Part shown: positions 25,454-34,276 of the stretch, one piece after another
How positions within the stretch are numbered: position 1 is the stretch's first letter
Layout of the letters: each line of letters opens with the position of its first letter
Assembly (NCBI GenBank): GCA_014138725.1
Contig: JACJID010000003.1
Coordinates: 620,001 to 684,000 of the forward strand
DNA: 64,000 nt
Direction: 5' to 3'
Origin: Kutzneria viridogrisea
Lineage (GTDB): Bacteria > Actinomycetota > Actinomycetes > Mycobacteriales > Pseudonocardiaceae
Translations under genes and position numbers: made by a program
Notes under the pieces: generated by a model
What the model was told of the DNA's origin: nothing
The model's database searches: none
The model's input: only the letters and a program-made list of their open reading frames with translations

Positions 25454-27157
25454 GTGAAGGTACTGGGAATTCATGACGGCCACTCGGCGTCGGCCTGCCT
25501 CGTCGACGACGGGAAAGTCGTTGCCGCGATACAGGAAGAGCGGCTGGTCTACGAGAAGAACCGAGGCGGCTATCCGGAGCGTGCGATCGGCCGGGTGCTG
25601 GCGACCGCCGGTGTCGAGCTGGCCGACGTGGACCGGGTGGCGTTCAGCACCCGGGAGTTCCGCAACCTCAACATGCGCAACGCCGCCGACGTGATGGCCA
25701 CCTACGGCCGCATGTTCACCGACCCGTCCGGGCAGCGTGCGCTGGAGTCGGAGGACAACGAACAACAGCAGCAACGGCTACGGTCCGCCCGGCTGACCGA
25801 GGCCGGCTTCCCCGCCGAGCGGATCCAGTTCGTCGACCACCACACCTGCCACGCCACCACGGCGTACTTCGCGCGCGGCACCTTCGACCGAAACATCCTG
25901 GTGATCACCAACGACGGTCACGGCGACGGGCTGTGCGCCACCGTCTCCATCGGCCGCGGCGGCACGCTGACCAGGCTCGCCAGCGTGCCCAAGGACGACT
26001 CGATCGCCGCGATCTACAGCTACATCACGTATCTGCTCGGGTTCACCCCGCTGGAACACGAGTACAAGCTGATGGGCATGGCGCCGTACGCCGAGGACAG
26101 CGGGCACGCCAAGCAGGTCTGCGACTACTTCGAGTCCCTGTTCGAACTCCATCCCGAGCAGCCGCTGCTGTGGCGCAGGACCGCGGGCACCACGCCGGTG
26201 TCCGCGCTCGCCCCGGAGATCGAGAAGGCCATGCGGTTCCGGCGGTTCGACGCCATGATGGCCGGATTGCAGATGTTCACCGAGAACCTGGTGACCCGCT
26301 GGGTGGCACGTGTCGTCGAGGCGACCGGGGTGACCGACCTCGCGCTGGCCGGCGGCATCTTCATGAACGTCAAGCTGAACCACCGGATCGCCGACCTACC
26401 GGGGGTCCGGTCGGCGTTCTTCTGCCCGTCGGCGGGCGACGAGAGCAATTCCTTCGGCGCGGCCTGGTCGCTCGGCGGTGTGCCCGAACAGGGTCGGCCG
26501 CTGCCCCACCTCTACCTCGGCACCGGTTACACCAGGCAGGAATGCGAGAAGGCGGTCGCCGATCACAGCTTCCGCAAGCGTGTCCGGGTCACCGAGATGT
26601 CAGATCCCGACGAGCAGTGCGCGCTGCTGCTGGCCGATCGACAGATCGTCGCCCGGTTCGCCGGGCGGATGGAGTTCGGGGCCCGCGCACTGGGCAACCG
26701 GTCGATCCTGGCCAACGCCAGCGATCCCGACGCGTGCTCGCTCATCAACCGCATGATCAAGCGGCGCGACTTCTGGATGCCGTTCGCACCGACGATCCTC
26801 GCCGAGCACGCCGACCAGTACCTCGTCCCGCACCCGGACTGCCCCGCCGAGTACATGGCGCTCGCCTTCGACGTCAGGCCGTCGGCGCACAAGCACCTCA
26901 CGGCCGCCACCCATCCGCACGACCACACCTGCCGACCGCAGATCCTGACCGCCGAGGCCAACCCGGCCTACCACCGGCTCATCTCACTGTTCCGTGAGCA
27001 CACCGGCATCGGCGGTGTGCTCAACACCTCGTTCAACCTGCACGGATACCCCATCGTCGAGACACCTGAGCAGGCGCTGGACGTCTTCGACTCCTCGGGC
27101 CTGAACTACCTGGCCATCGAGCACCTGCTCGTGCAGGAGGTGTCCGAGGACGACTGA
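25454..27157 (+). CDS. O-carbamoyltransferase, TobZ/NovN/NodU family
   Basis: 567 residues. The N-terminal Kae1-like domain starts VKVLGIHDGHSASACLVDDG and has VDHHTCHATTAYF (residues 127-139) with metal-binding His residues; the C-terminal YrdC-like/carbamoyl-adenylate domain shows EFGARALGNRSILAN and NTSFNLHGYPIVETP. It makes carbamoyl-adenylate from carbamoyl phosphate and ATP, then carbamoylates a hydroxyl. GTG 25454 has AGGGGGA upstream and suits the conserved N-terminus; ATG 25412 would add 14 residues. Family members occur in antibiotic and Nod factor pathways, supporting a specialised-metabolite island. Confidence 0.85.
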   Translation: MKVLGIHDGHSASACLVDDGKVVAAIQEERLVYEKNRGGYPERAIGRVLATAGVELADVDRVAFSTREFRNLNMRNAADVMATYGRMFTDPSGQRALESEDNEQQQQRLRSARLTEAGFPAERIQFVDHHTCHATTAYFARGTFDRNILVITNDGHGDGLCATVSIGRGGTLTRLASVPKDDSIAAIYSYITYLLGFTPLEHEYKLMGMAPYAEDSGHAKQVCDYFESLFELHPEQPLLWRRTAGTTPVSALAPEIEKAMRFRRFDAMMAGLQMFTENLVTRWVARVVEATGVTDLALAGGIFMNVKLNHRIADLPGVRSAFFCPSAGDESNSFGAAWSLGGVPEQGRPLPHLYLGTGYTRQECEKAVADHSFRKRVRVTEMSDPDEQCALLLADRQIVARFAGRMEFGARALGNRSILANASDPDACSLINRMIKRRDFWMPFAPTILAEHADQYLVPHPDCPAEYMALAFDVRPSAHKHLTAATHPHDHTCRPQILTAEANPAYHRLISLFREHTGIGGVLNTSFNLHGYPIVETPEQALDVFDSSGLNYLAIEHLLVQEVSEDD

Positions 27158-27213
27158 ACGGCGTACCGACGGGCAACCTGCCCTCCAGCCAGGGGACCAG
27201 TGCCCACCTGGGA

Positions 27214-27258
27214 GGGGTGGTGAGCACCATCAGCGCAGGTGAGGGTGCTCACTACCCC
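27214..27258. terminator. Bidirectional terminator between island and pknL region
   Basis: GGGGTGGTGAGCACC (27214-27228) pairs with GGTGCTCACTACCCC (27244-27258), 14 of 15 positions matched, loop 15 bases. It separates the convergent carbamoyltransferase and Rv2175c-type genes and marks the right end of the island. Confidence 0.65.
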
Positions 27259-27268
27259 TAATCGGGTG

Positions 27269-27634
27269 TCAGAAGGCGAGGGCCTGGGCGCGGCGCTTGA
27301 CCTCGCGGCCACGGTCGCCGCGCAGCGCCTCGATGGGCGAGCCGGGCAGCGTCTCGTCCTCCTCGAACAGCCAGCGCAGGATCTCGTCCGGGGAGTAGCC
27401 GGAGTCCCGCAGCACCGTGATCGTGCCGGGCAGCCCCTTCACGACCCCCTCCTCACCGAGGAAGCAGGCGGGCACGTACAGCACGCCCTCGCGGCGCACG
27501 GCGAGCAACTGGCCGTCGCGCAGCAACTGGTGCACGCGCGTCACGGGCAGGCCGAGCCGCTCCGCGACGTCGGGCAGGGCCATGACCTCCAGATCGGGGT
27601 TCAACACGTCGGCGGCAACTGGGATGGCGCTCAC
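27269..27634 (-). CDS. Rv2175c-family DNA-binding protein
   Basis: 121 residues: a winged helix-turn-helix (MALPDVAERLGLPVTRVHQL, about residues 17-37, then RDGQLLAVRREGVLYVPACF) and a C-terminal helical domain with PDEILRWLFEEDETLPGSPI. This is the Rv2175c family, in mycobacteria a DNA-binding substrate of the kinase PknL. Here too it lies divergent from a PknL-type kinase. Starts at GTG 27634 (or GTG 27643); there is no good ribosome-binding site, and a leaderless message is possible. Confidence 0.85.
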   Translation of the reverse strand: MSAIPVAADVLNPDLEVMALPDVAERLGLPVTRVHQLLRDGQLLAVRREGVLYVPACFLGEEGVVKGLPGTITVLRDSGYSPDEILRWLFEEDETLPGSPIEALRGDRGREVKRRAQALAF

Positions 27635-27710
27635 CTGGCCCACGATGCCACATCCCCGTTTGTGGTGCCTTGCCCAGGCACGTCGGGCGCCTCGCCTACC
27701 ATCGTGTGTC

Positions 27711-29735
27711 GTGGGAACCCAGAGCGTGAGCCTCGTCGGGGGGCTGCTGGAACAGCGGTACCGCGTCGACGCCCTGCTCGCGCGGGGTGGGATGTCGGCG
27801 GTGTACCGCGGCGTGGACACGCGCCTGGAACGATCCGTGGCGATCAAGGTCATGGACGAGCGGTTCGCCGGTGACCAGACCTTCATCGACCGGTTCGTCC
27901 GGGAGGCGCGCACCGCGGCGCAGCTGCACCACCCCGGGGTGGTCGGGGTCTACGACCAGGGTGTCGACCACTCCCCCGAGGGCGAGCGGGTGTTCCTGGT
28001 GATGGAACTGGTCGCCGGGGGCACCCTGCGCGACCTGCTGCGCGAGCGCGGCGCCCTGCCGGTGCCGCTGGCCGTCAGCGTCATGGAACAGGTGCTCTCG
28101 GCGCTGGGCGCGGCACACCGGGCCGGGCTGGTGCACCGGGACGTCAAGCCGGAGAACGTGCTGATCGGCCGCGGCGGCGTGGTCAAGGTCGCCGACTTCG
28201 GCCTGGTGCGGGCGGTGGCCAGCGCGAACACCACCAGCGACTCCATGATCCTGGGCACGGTGGCCTACCTGTCGCCGGAGCAGGTGGCGACCGGTGCCTC
28301 CGACGCCCGCAGCGACGTGTACTCCGCGGGCATCCTGCTCTACGAACTGCTCACCGGGGTCCCGCCCTACACCGGGGACAACGCGATCTCCGTGGCGTAC
28401 CGGCACGTGAACGACGACGTGCCGCCGCCGAGCGAGGCGGCCACCGGCAGCATCCCGCCCGCGCTGGACGACCTGGTGCTGCGCGCGACCCGCCGCGAGC
28501 CCTCGGGCCGCCCGGCCGACGCCGACGCGCTGCTGGCCGAGTTGCAGCGCACCGCGGGCGCACTGGGCATCCCGGCGATGGCCGTGCCGCTGCCCGCCAC
28601 CGCCGACGTCCGACTGGACGACAGCACGATGCGGGTGCGCGACGACGGGCCGCCCACCGAGAAGATCGCGCCGATCACCATGGCCACACCGCGCCCCACC
28701 GGGCCGACGCCGATCGGCCCGCAGGGCACCCGTGCCATGTCCCGCGAGGAACTGGACGCCAACGCGATCACCGCACGGCACGAGCCGGTGCCCGCGGGGC
28801 CCGCACCGATGTCGGCGGCCGAGCGCTACCACCAGCAGCGCAGCCGCAGCAGACGGATCTTCACCATCTGGATCCTGATCATCGTGCTGCTCGCGGCGGC
28901 GATCGGCACCACGGCCTGGTGGCTGGGCTCGGGCCAGTGGTCGCAGGTGCCCCAGGTCAAGGGCCTGGAGCAGTCGGTGGCCGAGCAGCGGCTGCGCGAC
29001 TCGAACCTGACCTTCCACGTGACCAAGGTGCGCAACAACACCGCGAAGCCAGGCATCGTGCTGGACGTGCGCCCCGGTGAGCTGCAACAGGTGCAGCGCG
29101 GCTCGGACGTGGAACTACAGGTGTCCCAGGGCCGTCCGACCGTGCCCAACGTGCAGGCGGGCGCGGACCCCGCGGACGCCGACAAGCAGATCACCGACCA
29201 GGGGTTGCAGGCGGTCCGCGACGCCAGCAAGGACGGGTACAGCGACTCCGTGCCGCAGGGCAGGGTGCTCGGCCTGGACCCCAGCGCGGGCACCCCGCTG
29301 GACGTGGGCGCGCCGGTGAAGGTGTTGCTGAGCAAGGGACCCGCCCCCAAGCAGGTGCCCAGCGTGGTCGGCATGTCGCGGGACGAGGCCTTCGCGGCGC
29401 TGACCCAGGCCGGGTTCGAGCCCTTCGACGCGGGCACCGAGTTCTCCGACAAGGTGGACAAGGACAAGGTCACCAAGACCAGTCCGGCCGCGGGGGCCAC
29501 GGTCGCCAACGGGGGCAGCAAGCGGGTCGGCGTGTTCACCTCCAACGCGGTGACGGTGCCGGACCTGAGGGGCCAGAAGGCGGAGGACGCGCGCAAGGCG
29601 CTCAAGGCGCTCGGCCTGGAGATCGACGTGCGCGGCTTCTTCCGTCGACCGGACTCGACCGTGTTCAGCCAGGACCCCGCGGCGGGCAGTCGGGTCAAAC
29701 CGGGCACGAAGGTCGCCGTGGACGTGTTCCCCTGA
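27711..29735 (+). CDS. pknL: PknL-type Ser/Thr kinase with PASTA domains
   Basis: 674 residues. Kinase domain residues about 15-275: glycine loop ARGGMSAVYRG, VAIKVM (Lys), HRDVKPENVL and DFG, then LGTVAYLSPEQV. A Pro/Thr-rich juxtamembrane region leads to one TM helix (IFTIWILIIVLLAAAIGTTA, about residue 385) and four PASTA repeats (VPQVKGL.., VPNVQAG.., VPSVVGMSRDEAF.., VPDLRGQKAEDAR..). PASTA domains sense muropeptides or lipid II. The M. tuberculosis PknL lacks this large PASTA region as I recall it, so this is a longer version. GTG 27711 matches the frame; a stem terminator follows. Confidence 0.85.
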   Translation: MGTQSVSLVGGLLEQRYRVDALLARGGMSAVYRGVDTRLERSVAIKVMDERFAGDQTFIDRFVREARTAAQLHHPGVVGVYDQGVDHSPEGERVFLVMELVAGGTLRDLLRERGALPVPLAVSVMEQVLSALGAAHRAGLVHRDVKPENVLIGRGGVVKVADFGLVRAVASANTTSDSMILGTVAYLSPEQVATGASDARSDVYSAGILLYELLTGVPPYTGDNAISVAYRHVNDDVPPPSEAATGSIPPALDDLVLRATRREPSGRPADADALLAELQRTAGALGIPAMAVPLPATADVRLDDSTMRVRDDGPPTEKIAPITMATPRPTGPTPIGPQGTRAMSREELDANAITARHEPVPAGPAPMSAAERYHQQRSRSRRIFTIWILIIVLLAAAIGTTAWWLGSGQWSQVPQVKGLEQSVAEQRLRDSNLTFHVTKVRNNTAKPGIVLDVRPGELQQVQRGSDVELQVSQGRPTVPNVQAGADPADADKQITDQGLQAVRDASKDGYSDSVPQGRVLGLDPSAGTPLDVGAPVKVLLSKGPAPKQVPSVVGMSRDEAFAALTQAGFEPFDAGTEFSDKVDKDKVTKTSPAAGATVANGGSKRVGVFTSNAVTVPDLRGQKAEDARKALKALGLEIDVRGFFRRPDSTVFSQDPAAGSRVKPGTKVAVDVFP

Positions 29736-29796
29736 CCAGTGCGGTGTCCAAGGCCCGGGTCGGGTGATGTCGTGATCCAGGTGGATGGATCGGCGT

Positions 29797-29843
29797 GCCG
29801 CCCCCGTGCCGTCGTACTGGGTGTACGGGGGCACGGGGGCGGC
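29797..29843 (+). terminator. Terminator after pknL
   Basis: A perfect 14-bp stem (GCCGCCCCCGTGCC at 29797-29810 with GGCACGGGGGCGGC at 29830-29843) encloses a 19-base loop, about 60 bp after the kinase stop. G/C-rich without U-tract, typical for this GC range. Confidence 0.6.
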
Positions 29844-29911
29844 GCGGGGAGGCGCCGCCTGGGCGCGGCAGCACCGGCCCGGGATGCCGGACACCGCACT
29901 ATGCTCGCCCC

Positions 29912-30118
29912 ATGATCGGCACTCGGGGTCGCGTGACAGGTCGGATCGGACCTGGGCTTGTCGGCGAGGTGATGCTCGCCGTGCGCGGCGGGGCGGAGGC
30001 GTTCTACGCCCACCCGGTGGAGCCGAACGAGGTCATCGAGCGCGGTGAGCAGGTGCTCGTCGTGGACTTCGACCCGCCCCGGACCGTGTACGTGCAGCGG
30101 TGGCGCCCGCTGGCCTGA
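29912..30118 (+). CDS. NfeD-like OB-fold small protein
   Basis: 68 residues: MIGTRGRVTGRIGPGLVGEV..AFYAHPVEPNEVIERGEQVLVVDFDPPRTVYVQ. This is the short soluble C-terminal OB domain of NfeD proteins (RGRV..G..V....I..G..V.V). It precedes a flotillin-type SPFH gene, the standard NfeD partner. The leader is short and no strong ribosome-binding site is present. Confidence 0.75.
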   Translation: MIGTRGRVTGRIGPGLVGEVMLAVRGGAEAFYAHPVEPNEVIERGEQVLVVDFDPPRTVYVQRWRPLA

Positions 30119-30197
30119 ACCGCTGCACGGCCGTTTCCTAAATGTGTGTCAAGAGACATCGACATCAAGGGAACGCAGGAATAGCGTCAGCCCTCCA

Positions 30198-30273
30198 AGG
30201 TGCGCCGGGAAGACTGGTCGGCAACCACGACTAGGTCGTGGGGCGCACCTCCGCGCCCCACGCGTGAAGGGGG
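30198..30273 (+). promoter_or_regulatory. Structured leader of the flotillin gene with alternative stems
   Basis: AGGTGCGCC (30198-30206) pairs perfectly with GGCGCACCT (30242-30250), enclosing GGGAAGACTGG and a second hairpin, CCACGAC-TAG-GTCGTGG (30225-30241). A competing hairpin, GTGGGGCGC (30238-30246) with GCGCCCCAC (30253-30261), shares bases with both. The ribosome-binding site AAGGGGG (30267-30273) comes right after, 9 bases before the ATG. Mutually exclusive stems next to a ribosome-binding site resemble a regulatory leader; it does not match a riboswitch class I know. Confidence 0.5.
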
Positions 30274-30282
30274 CGTCAACGG

Positions 30283-31761
30283 ATGGACGCGAGTGCACTA
30301 GTGCTCGCCGGTGCCGTCGTAGTGGCGGTACTGGCGTTGTTCATCATCCTGCGGATCCTGTGGCGGGTGGCCGAGCCCAACGAGGCAATGATCATCTCGG
30401 GGCTGGGCACCAAGGGGCACAACCAGGAGCTCGGGGCGGACAGCCTCGGGTTCAAGATCGTCACTGGCAAGGGCACGCTGGTCCTGCCGGGATTCCAGAC
30501 CGCCCGCAGGCTCTCCCTGGACACCAGGTCCTCGGAGATCGCGGTGTCCTGCGTGACCAAGCAGGGCATCCCGGTTCGGGTGCAGGGCGCGGTCATCTAC
30601 AAGGTGGGCGACGACTTCGTCTCGATCGCCAACGCGGCACGGCGCTTCCTGGACCAGCAGAATGCGATGGACACTCGGATTCACGCGGTGTTCGCCGGTC
30701 ACCTGCGATCCATCATCGGCGCGCTGACCGTGGAGGAGCTCATCCGCGACCGGGAGCGGCTGACCGCCGAGGTGCGCAGTTCCTCGGCCACCGAGATGAG
30801 CAAGCTCGGGCTGGTCGTGGACTCCATGCAGATCCAGGAGATCGACGACGAGTCGGGCTACATCGCCAACCTGGGCAAGCCGCACGCGGCCGCAGTGGCC
30901 GCCTCGGCCCGCATCGCCGAGGCGCAGCGCGACCAGGAGGCCACCGAGGCCGAGCAGATCGCGGCGGCGAACAAGGCGTCGGCCTGGCGGGACAGCCAGA
31001 TCAAGCAGGCCTCGTACCAGGCCGAGATCGACCAGGCCAGCGCGCGGACCAAGCAGGCGGGCCCGCTCGCCGAGGCCACCGCGCGCCAGGAGGTCGTGGT
31101 GCAGGAGACCAGGGCCGCGCAGTTGGAGGCGGACCTGTCCGAACAGCGACTCCAGTCTCAGGTTCGCAAGCCGGCTGACGCCAAGGCGTACGAGACCAGG
31201 ACCCTGGCCGACGCCGACCGCGACGCGCAGATCGCCCGCGCCCAGGCCCAAGCCAAGGAGACCGAGCTGCGTGCCGCCGCCGACGCCACCCAGGTGAAGG
31301 CCGCGGCACTGGCCGAGGCCGAGGCGACCAAGGCGCGCGGTGAGGCCATGGCCTCGGCGACCAAGGCCACCGGTGAGGCGGAGGCCGCGGCGGCCAGGGC
31401 ACAGGGCCTGGCCGAGGCCGAGGCCGCGCGGGCCAGGGGTCTTGCCGAGGCCGAGGCGATCAAGGCGCGGGCCGCCGCGCTGGCCGAGAACCAGGATGCC
31501 GTTGTGGCACAACAGTTGGCGGAGAACTGGCCGGCCATCGTCGCCGCGGGCGCGGGCGCCTTCAGCAACGTGGACAACATGGTGGTGCTCAACGGCGCCG
31601 AGGGCATGTCCGAGCTGTTCACCAAGGCCCTGTCCCTGGGCGGCGCCGGGTTCGGCATCGCGCGCCAGCTGATGGACGCGGTCAAGACCGGCACGACCTC
31701 CAGCGAGAACAACGGTTCCTCGCCGTTCGGTGACCTGACCGAACTGACCAAGTCCGAGTGA
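30283..31761 (+). CDS. Flotillin-like SPFH protein
   Basis: 492 residues: an N-terminal membrane hairpin/helix (ALVLAGAVVVAVLALFIILR), the SPFH domain (about 30-190), and a long Ala/Glu-rich coiled coil (190-420) with repeated AEAEA(A/T)KARG units, then a C-terminal NVDNMVVLNGAEGMSELFTK segment typical of flotillins. It organises membrane microdomains with the NfeD-like protein encoded upstream. A structured leader and AAGGGGG ribosome-binding site precede it. Confidence 0.85.
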   Translation: MDASALVLAGAVVVAVLALFIILRILWRVAEPNEAMIISGLGTKGHNQELGADSLGFKIVTGKGTLVLPGFQTARRLSLDTRSSEIAVSCVTKQGIPVRVQGAVIYKVGDDFVSIANAARRFLDQQNAMDTRIHAVFAGHLRSIIGALTVEELIRDRERLTAEVRSSSATEMSKLGLVVDSMQIQEIDDESGYIANLGKPHAAAVAASARIAEAQRDQEATEAEQIAAANKASAWRDSQIKQASYQAEIDQASARTKQAGPLAEATARQEVVVQETRAAQLEADLSEQRLQSQVRKPADAKAYETRTLADADRDAQIARAQAQAKETELRAAADATQVKAAALAEAEATKARGEAMASATKATGEAEAAAARAQGLAEAEAARARGLAEAEAIKARAAALAENQDAVVAQQLAENWPAIVAAGAGAFSNVDNMVVLNGAEGMSELFTKALSLGGAGFGIARQLMDAVKTGTTSSENNGSSPFGDLTELTKSE

Positions 31762-31784
31762 GACGGCCGATGCTCGGGGCGTCC

Positions 31785-32393
31785 TCAGCGCGTCCCGAGC
31801 ACCGTCTTCGCCAGCAGTGCGGCCTGGGTGCGACTGGTCACGCCGAGCTTGCCGAACAGGTTGCCCAGGTGCACCTTCACCGTGCGCTCGGCCAACCCCA
31901 ACCGGCCCGCTATGTCCTTGTTGGACAGTCCCTCGCCCAGCAGCGCCAGGACATCCCGCTCCCGCGGCGTCAGCGGGTCGGCGGGCTGACTGGTCAACGC
32001 CCGCGCGGCGGAGCCGCTCAGCGCCGTGATGCCCTGGCACGCCCCGCGCACGGCAGCCGCCAACTCCTCGCCGGTGGCGTCCTTGAGCACGAACCCGTTG
32101 GCACCCAAGGCAAGTGCCTGCCTGATCTCACGCTGTCGGCCGATCGTGGTCACCATCAGCACCTTCGGTTGCCCGCCGCCCGCCGCGCGCAGCAGGCTCA
32201 GGGTCCGCAAGCCGTCCATGCCAGGCAGGTACAGGTCCAGCAGCACCACGTCCGGTGCCGGTCCGGTCCAGTCCAGCAGCTGCTGACCGCTCTCGCAGCC
32301 GCCGACCACCTCGATGTCCGGCTGCGCGCCGAGGATCACCGCCATGCCCTCGCGGACCAGCGCCTGGTCGTCGACGAGCAGGACCCGGATCAC
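31785..32393 (-). CDS. NarL/FixJ-family response regulator
   Basis: 202 residues. Receiver domain with [13 protein letters not shown] (acidic pocket), phospho-acceptor Asp in [14 protein letters not shown] and Lys in FVLKDA; LuxR-type helix-turn-helix [37 protein letters not shown]. The partner histidine kinase gene is divergent 22 bp away, so both share a promoter region. Confidence 0.9.
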   Translation of the reverse strand: MIRVLLVDDQALVREGMAVILGAQPDIEVVGGCESGQQLLDWTGPAPDVVLLDLYLPGMDGLRTLSLLRAAGGGQPKVLMVTTIGRQREIRQALALGANGFVLKDATGEELAAAVRGACQGITALSGSAARALTSQPADPLTPRERDVLALLGEGLSNKDIAGRLGLAERTVKVHLGNLFGKLGVTSRTQAALLAKTVLGTR

Positions 32394-32415
32394 CCGGCCA
32401 GTCTACTGTCGTGCC

Positions 32416-33582
32416 ATGCGCACCTGGCTGGCCGCGAACTCGGTGACCCCGGTCGACCTGGGGCTGACCGCGCTGGTCGGCCTGCTGCTCTGGGTGGGCG
32501 GCGTGTGGTCCCCCGGCCAGGGCTGGCCCGAGCTGCTGCTCGGCGCGGCCCAGGTGCTCCCGCTGCTGCTCCGCCGACGCGCGCCCGGCGTGGTGCTCGC
32601 CGTGGTCACCGCCGCGACGGTCGCCCAGCTGCTGATCGGCCTGCCCCGCAACCTCGGCTACGTGCCCGTGCTGCTCGCGCTCTACTCCGCGCAGGGTTCG
32701 CCGCACCGCGCGGTGCGCTGGTGGCTGTGCGGGGTTGCGGCCGTGGCGGTCGGATTGGTCATGGTGCCCACGAAGGGTCCCGTGGAGGGCACGCTGCTCA
32801 CCGTGGTGGTGGCCGGTGTCGCGTGGGCGATGGGCCTGGAACGCCGCAGGCACCTGGCCGAGCGCGGCGAACTCGCCCGCTACCGTGCCGCCGAACAGCG
32901 CGAGCGCGCCGCACGCCGGTTGCACGACACCATGGCGCAGACCACCACGGTGATGCTGGTGCACGCCGAGGCCCTGCGCGCGGTCGGTGAACTCAGCGAG
33001 GCAGATCGCGCGCGACTGGACACGATCCTCACGGCCGGTCGCGCGGCGTTGAGCCAGGTCCGCGAGGCCGTGCGCGAACTGCACGAGGATGGGGCACCGG
33101 CTGACCCCTGTGACCTGCCCGAGGTGTTGCGCCTGCTCACCTCGGCCGGACTCGTGCTCGACGGCGACCCGCTCACCGCTCTGGCCGGTCTCGACGCCCC
33201 GGCACGCGAACTCGCCGAGCGCGTCGTGGCCGAGTCGGCGACCAACGCGTTGCGGCACGCCGGTCCCGGAGCCGTGCTGCGCGTGCGGATCATCGCCTCG
33301 GCGGACTCGGTGCTGGTCGACGCCAGCAACACCGCGGGCCGCAAGTCGCTGGCGCGCACCGGTTACGGCCTGTCCAGCCTGGCCGGCCAGCTCAGCGCCA
33401 GCGGTGGCGAACTGGACTGCGGACCGGTGGACGGCGGCTGGCGCGTCACCGCTCGGATCCCAGCCTCAGGGCGACGGCAGCTCTACCCCGACTTGCGCAA
33501 TGGCATCCATCACCTCGGCACTGGGGTTTCCGCTCCCCGCGGCGGACTCAGCCACCACGACGAGCGAGCCATCGATCCGTGA
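32416..33582 (+). CDS. Sensor histidine kinase (HisKA_3/DesK type)
   Basis: 388 residues. Four to five membrane helices in the first 140 residues, then QRERAARRLHDTMAQTTT (phospho-accepting His) and an ATPase domain with VAESATNALRHAG (N box) and TGYGLSSLAGQL (G box). It partners the divergent NarL-type regulator. The kinase domain normally ends near VTARIPA; here the frame continues about 38 more residues over the end of the convergent gene (117-bp overlap), suggesting loss of the original stop. Confidence 0.85.
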   Translation: MRTWLAANSVTPVDLGLTALVGLLLWVGGVWSPGQGWPELLLGAAQVLPLLLRRRAPGVVLAVVTAATVAQLLIGLPRNLGYVPVLLALYSAQGSPHRAVRWWLCGVAAVAVGLVMVPTKGPVEGTLLTVVVAGVAWAMGLERRRHLAERGELARYRAAEQRERAARRLHDTMAQTTTVMLVHAEALRAVGELSEADRARLDTILTAGRAALSQVREAVRELHEDGAPADPCDLPEVLRLLTSAGLVLDGDPLTALAGLDAPARELAERVVAESATNALRHAGPGAVLRVRIIASADSVLVDASNTAGRKSLARTGYGLSSLAGQLSASGGELDCGPVDGGWRVTARIPASGRRQLYPDLRNGIHHLGTGVSAPRGGLSHHDERAIDP

Positions 33583-34143
33583 AGCGTAGTGCTGTCCGGT
33601 GAACCTCACTCCGGCCGCGCCCACCAACGACGCGCCCAGCGGCGAGATGTTCCCGGTCCCATCGGTATCGTCGAGTTGTTTGAATCGCTCAGCTCCGCTC
33701 TCGGTGTACATGCCGACCCAAGCCACCGAGAGGACGGTCACCGCACCGTCTGTGTCCGCGATCGCCGCCAATTCCCTGCGCAGTGAACGACACGGTGTCC
33801 TGGTGAAGAACTCCCGCACCTGGCCGAAGGAGTCCGCGATGCAAGTCAGATCCTGCTTGACCGCCTTCCTGACCAGCCTGAGCCCCATCCGCGTCAGGGC
33901 GTCACCGACCTGACCCTTGCGAGCGGACTTCCTGCCCTCTTCGGTCCTGGCACGAACGCTCTGCGCGGTCGCGGAGTCAGCCGCACTCTCGACCACACCG
34001 ACGCCACCCACACCGCCACCAGCGCCCGCCAGGCCGAACGCGAGCACAACGACCACTGTCGCGGCACCAGCGCCCTTGCCGCCCTTGCCGCTGATCGGCC
34101 GAACCCGCCCGCGTTCATCCGTGTAGAAATCCCCCAAGATCAT
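33466..34143 (-). CDS. Hypothetical single-TM protein
   Basis: 225 residues: a short cytoplasmic start (MILGDFYTDERGRVRPISGK), a Gly/Val-rich membrane segment (AATVVVVLAFGLAGAGGGVG), then an extracellular domain with a Cys pair (DLTCIAD, TRTPCRSL) and GQHYASRIDGSLVVVAESAA. The ATG at 34143 sits after GGAGGGG; upstream ATGs exist. No known domain recognised. It overlaps the 3' end of the histidine kinase gene, so its product may be expressed separately. Confidence 0.6.
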   Translation of the reverse strand: MILGDFYTDERGRVRPISGKGGKGAGAATVVVVLAFGLAGAGGGVGGVGVVESAADSATAQSVRARTEEGRKSARKGQVGDALTRMGLRLVRKAVKQDLTCIADSFGQVREFFTRTPCRSLRRELAAIADTDGAVTVLSVAWVGMYTESGAERFKQLDDTDGTGNISPLGASLVGAAGVRFTGQHYASRIDGSLVVVAESAAGSGNPSAEVMDAIAQVGVELPSP

Positions 34144-34276
34144 CCCCTCCACTCGGTCCGCGTGCGGGCCATCGTTTCGGGTATGCCCGGTCATCGCGGG
34201 CATATCGCGCGGAACCGCTCGGATGGACGATGGCAGAGCTCGTGCCAGTGGTTGGTGCGGTGTTCCTGTGGGTGAA

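Noticed and set aside
30198-30261. Cobalamin or guanidine-III riboswitch
   Set aside because: Only short resemblance (GGGAA, AGGTGCGCC); the rest of the consensus of each class is absent.
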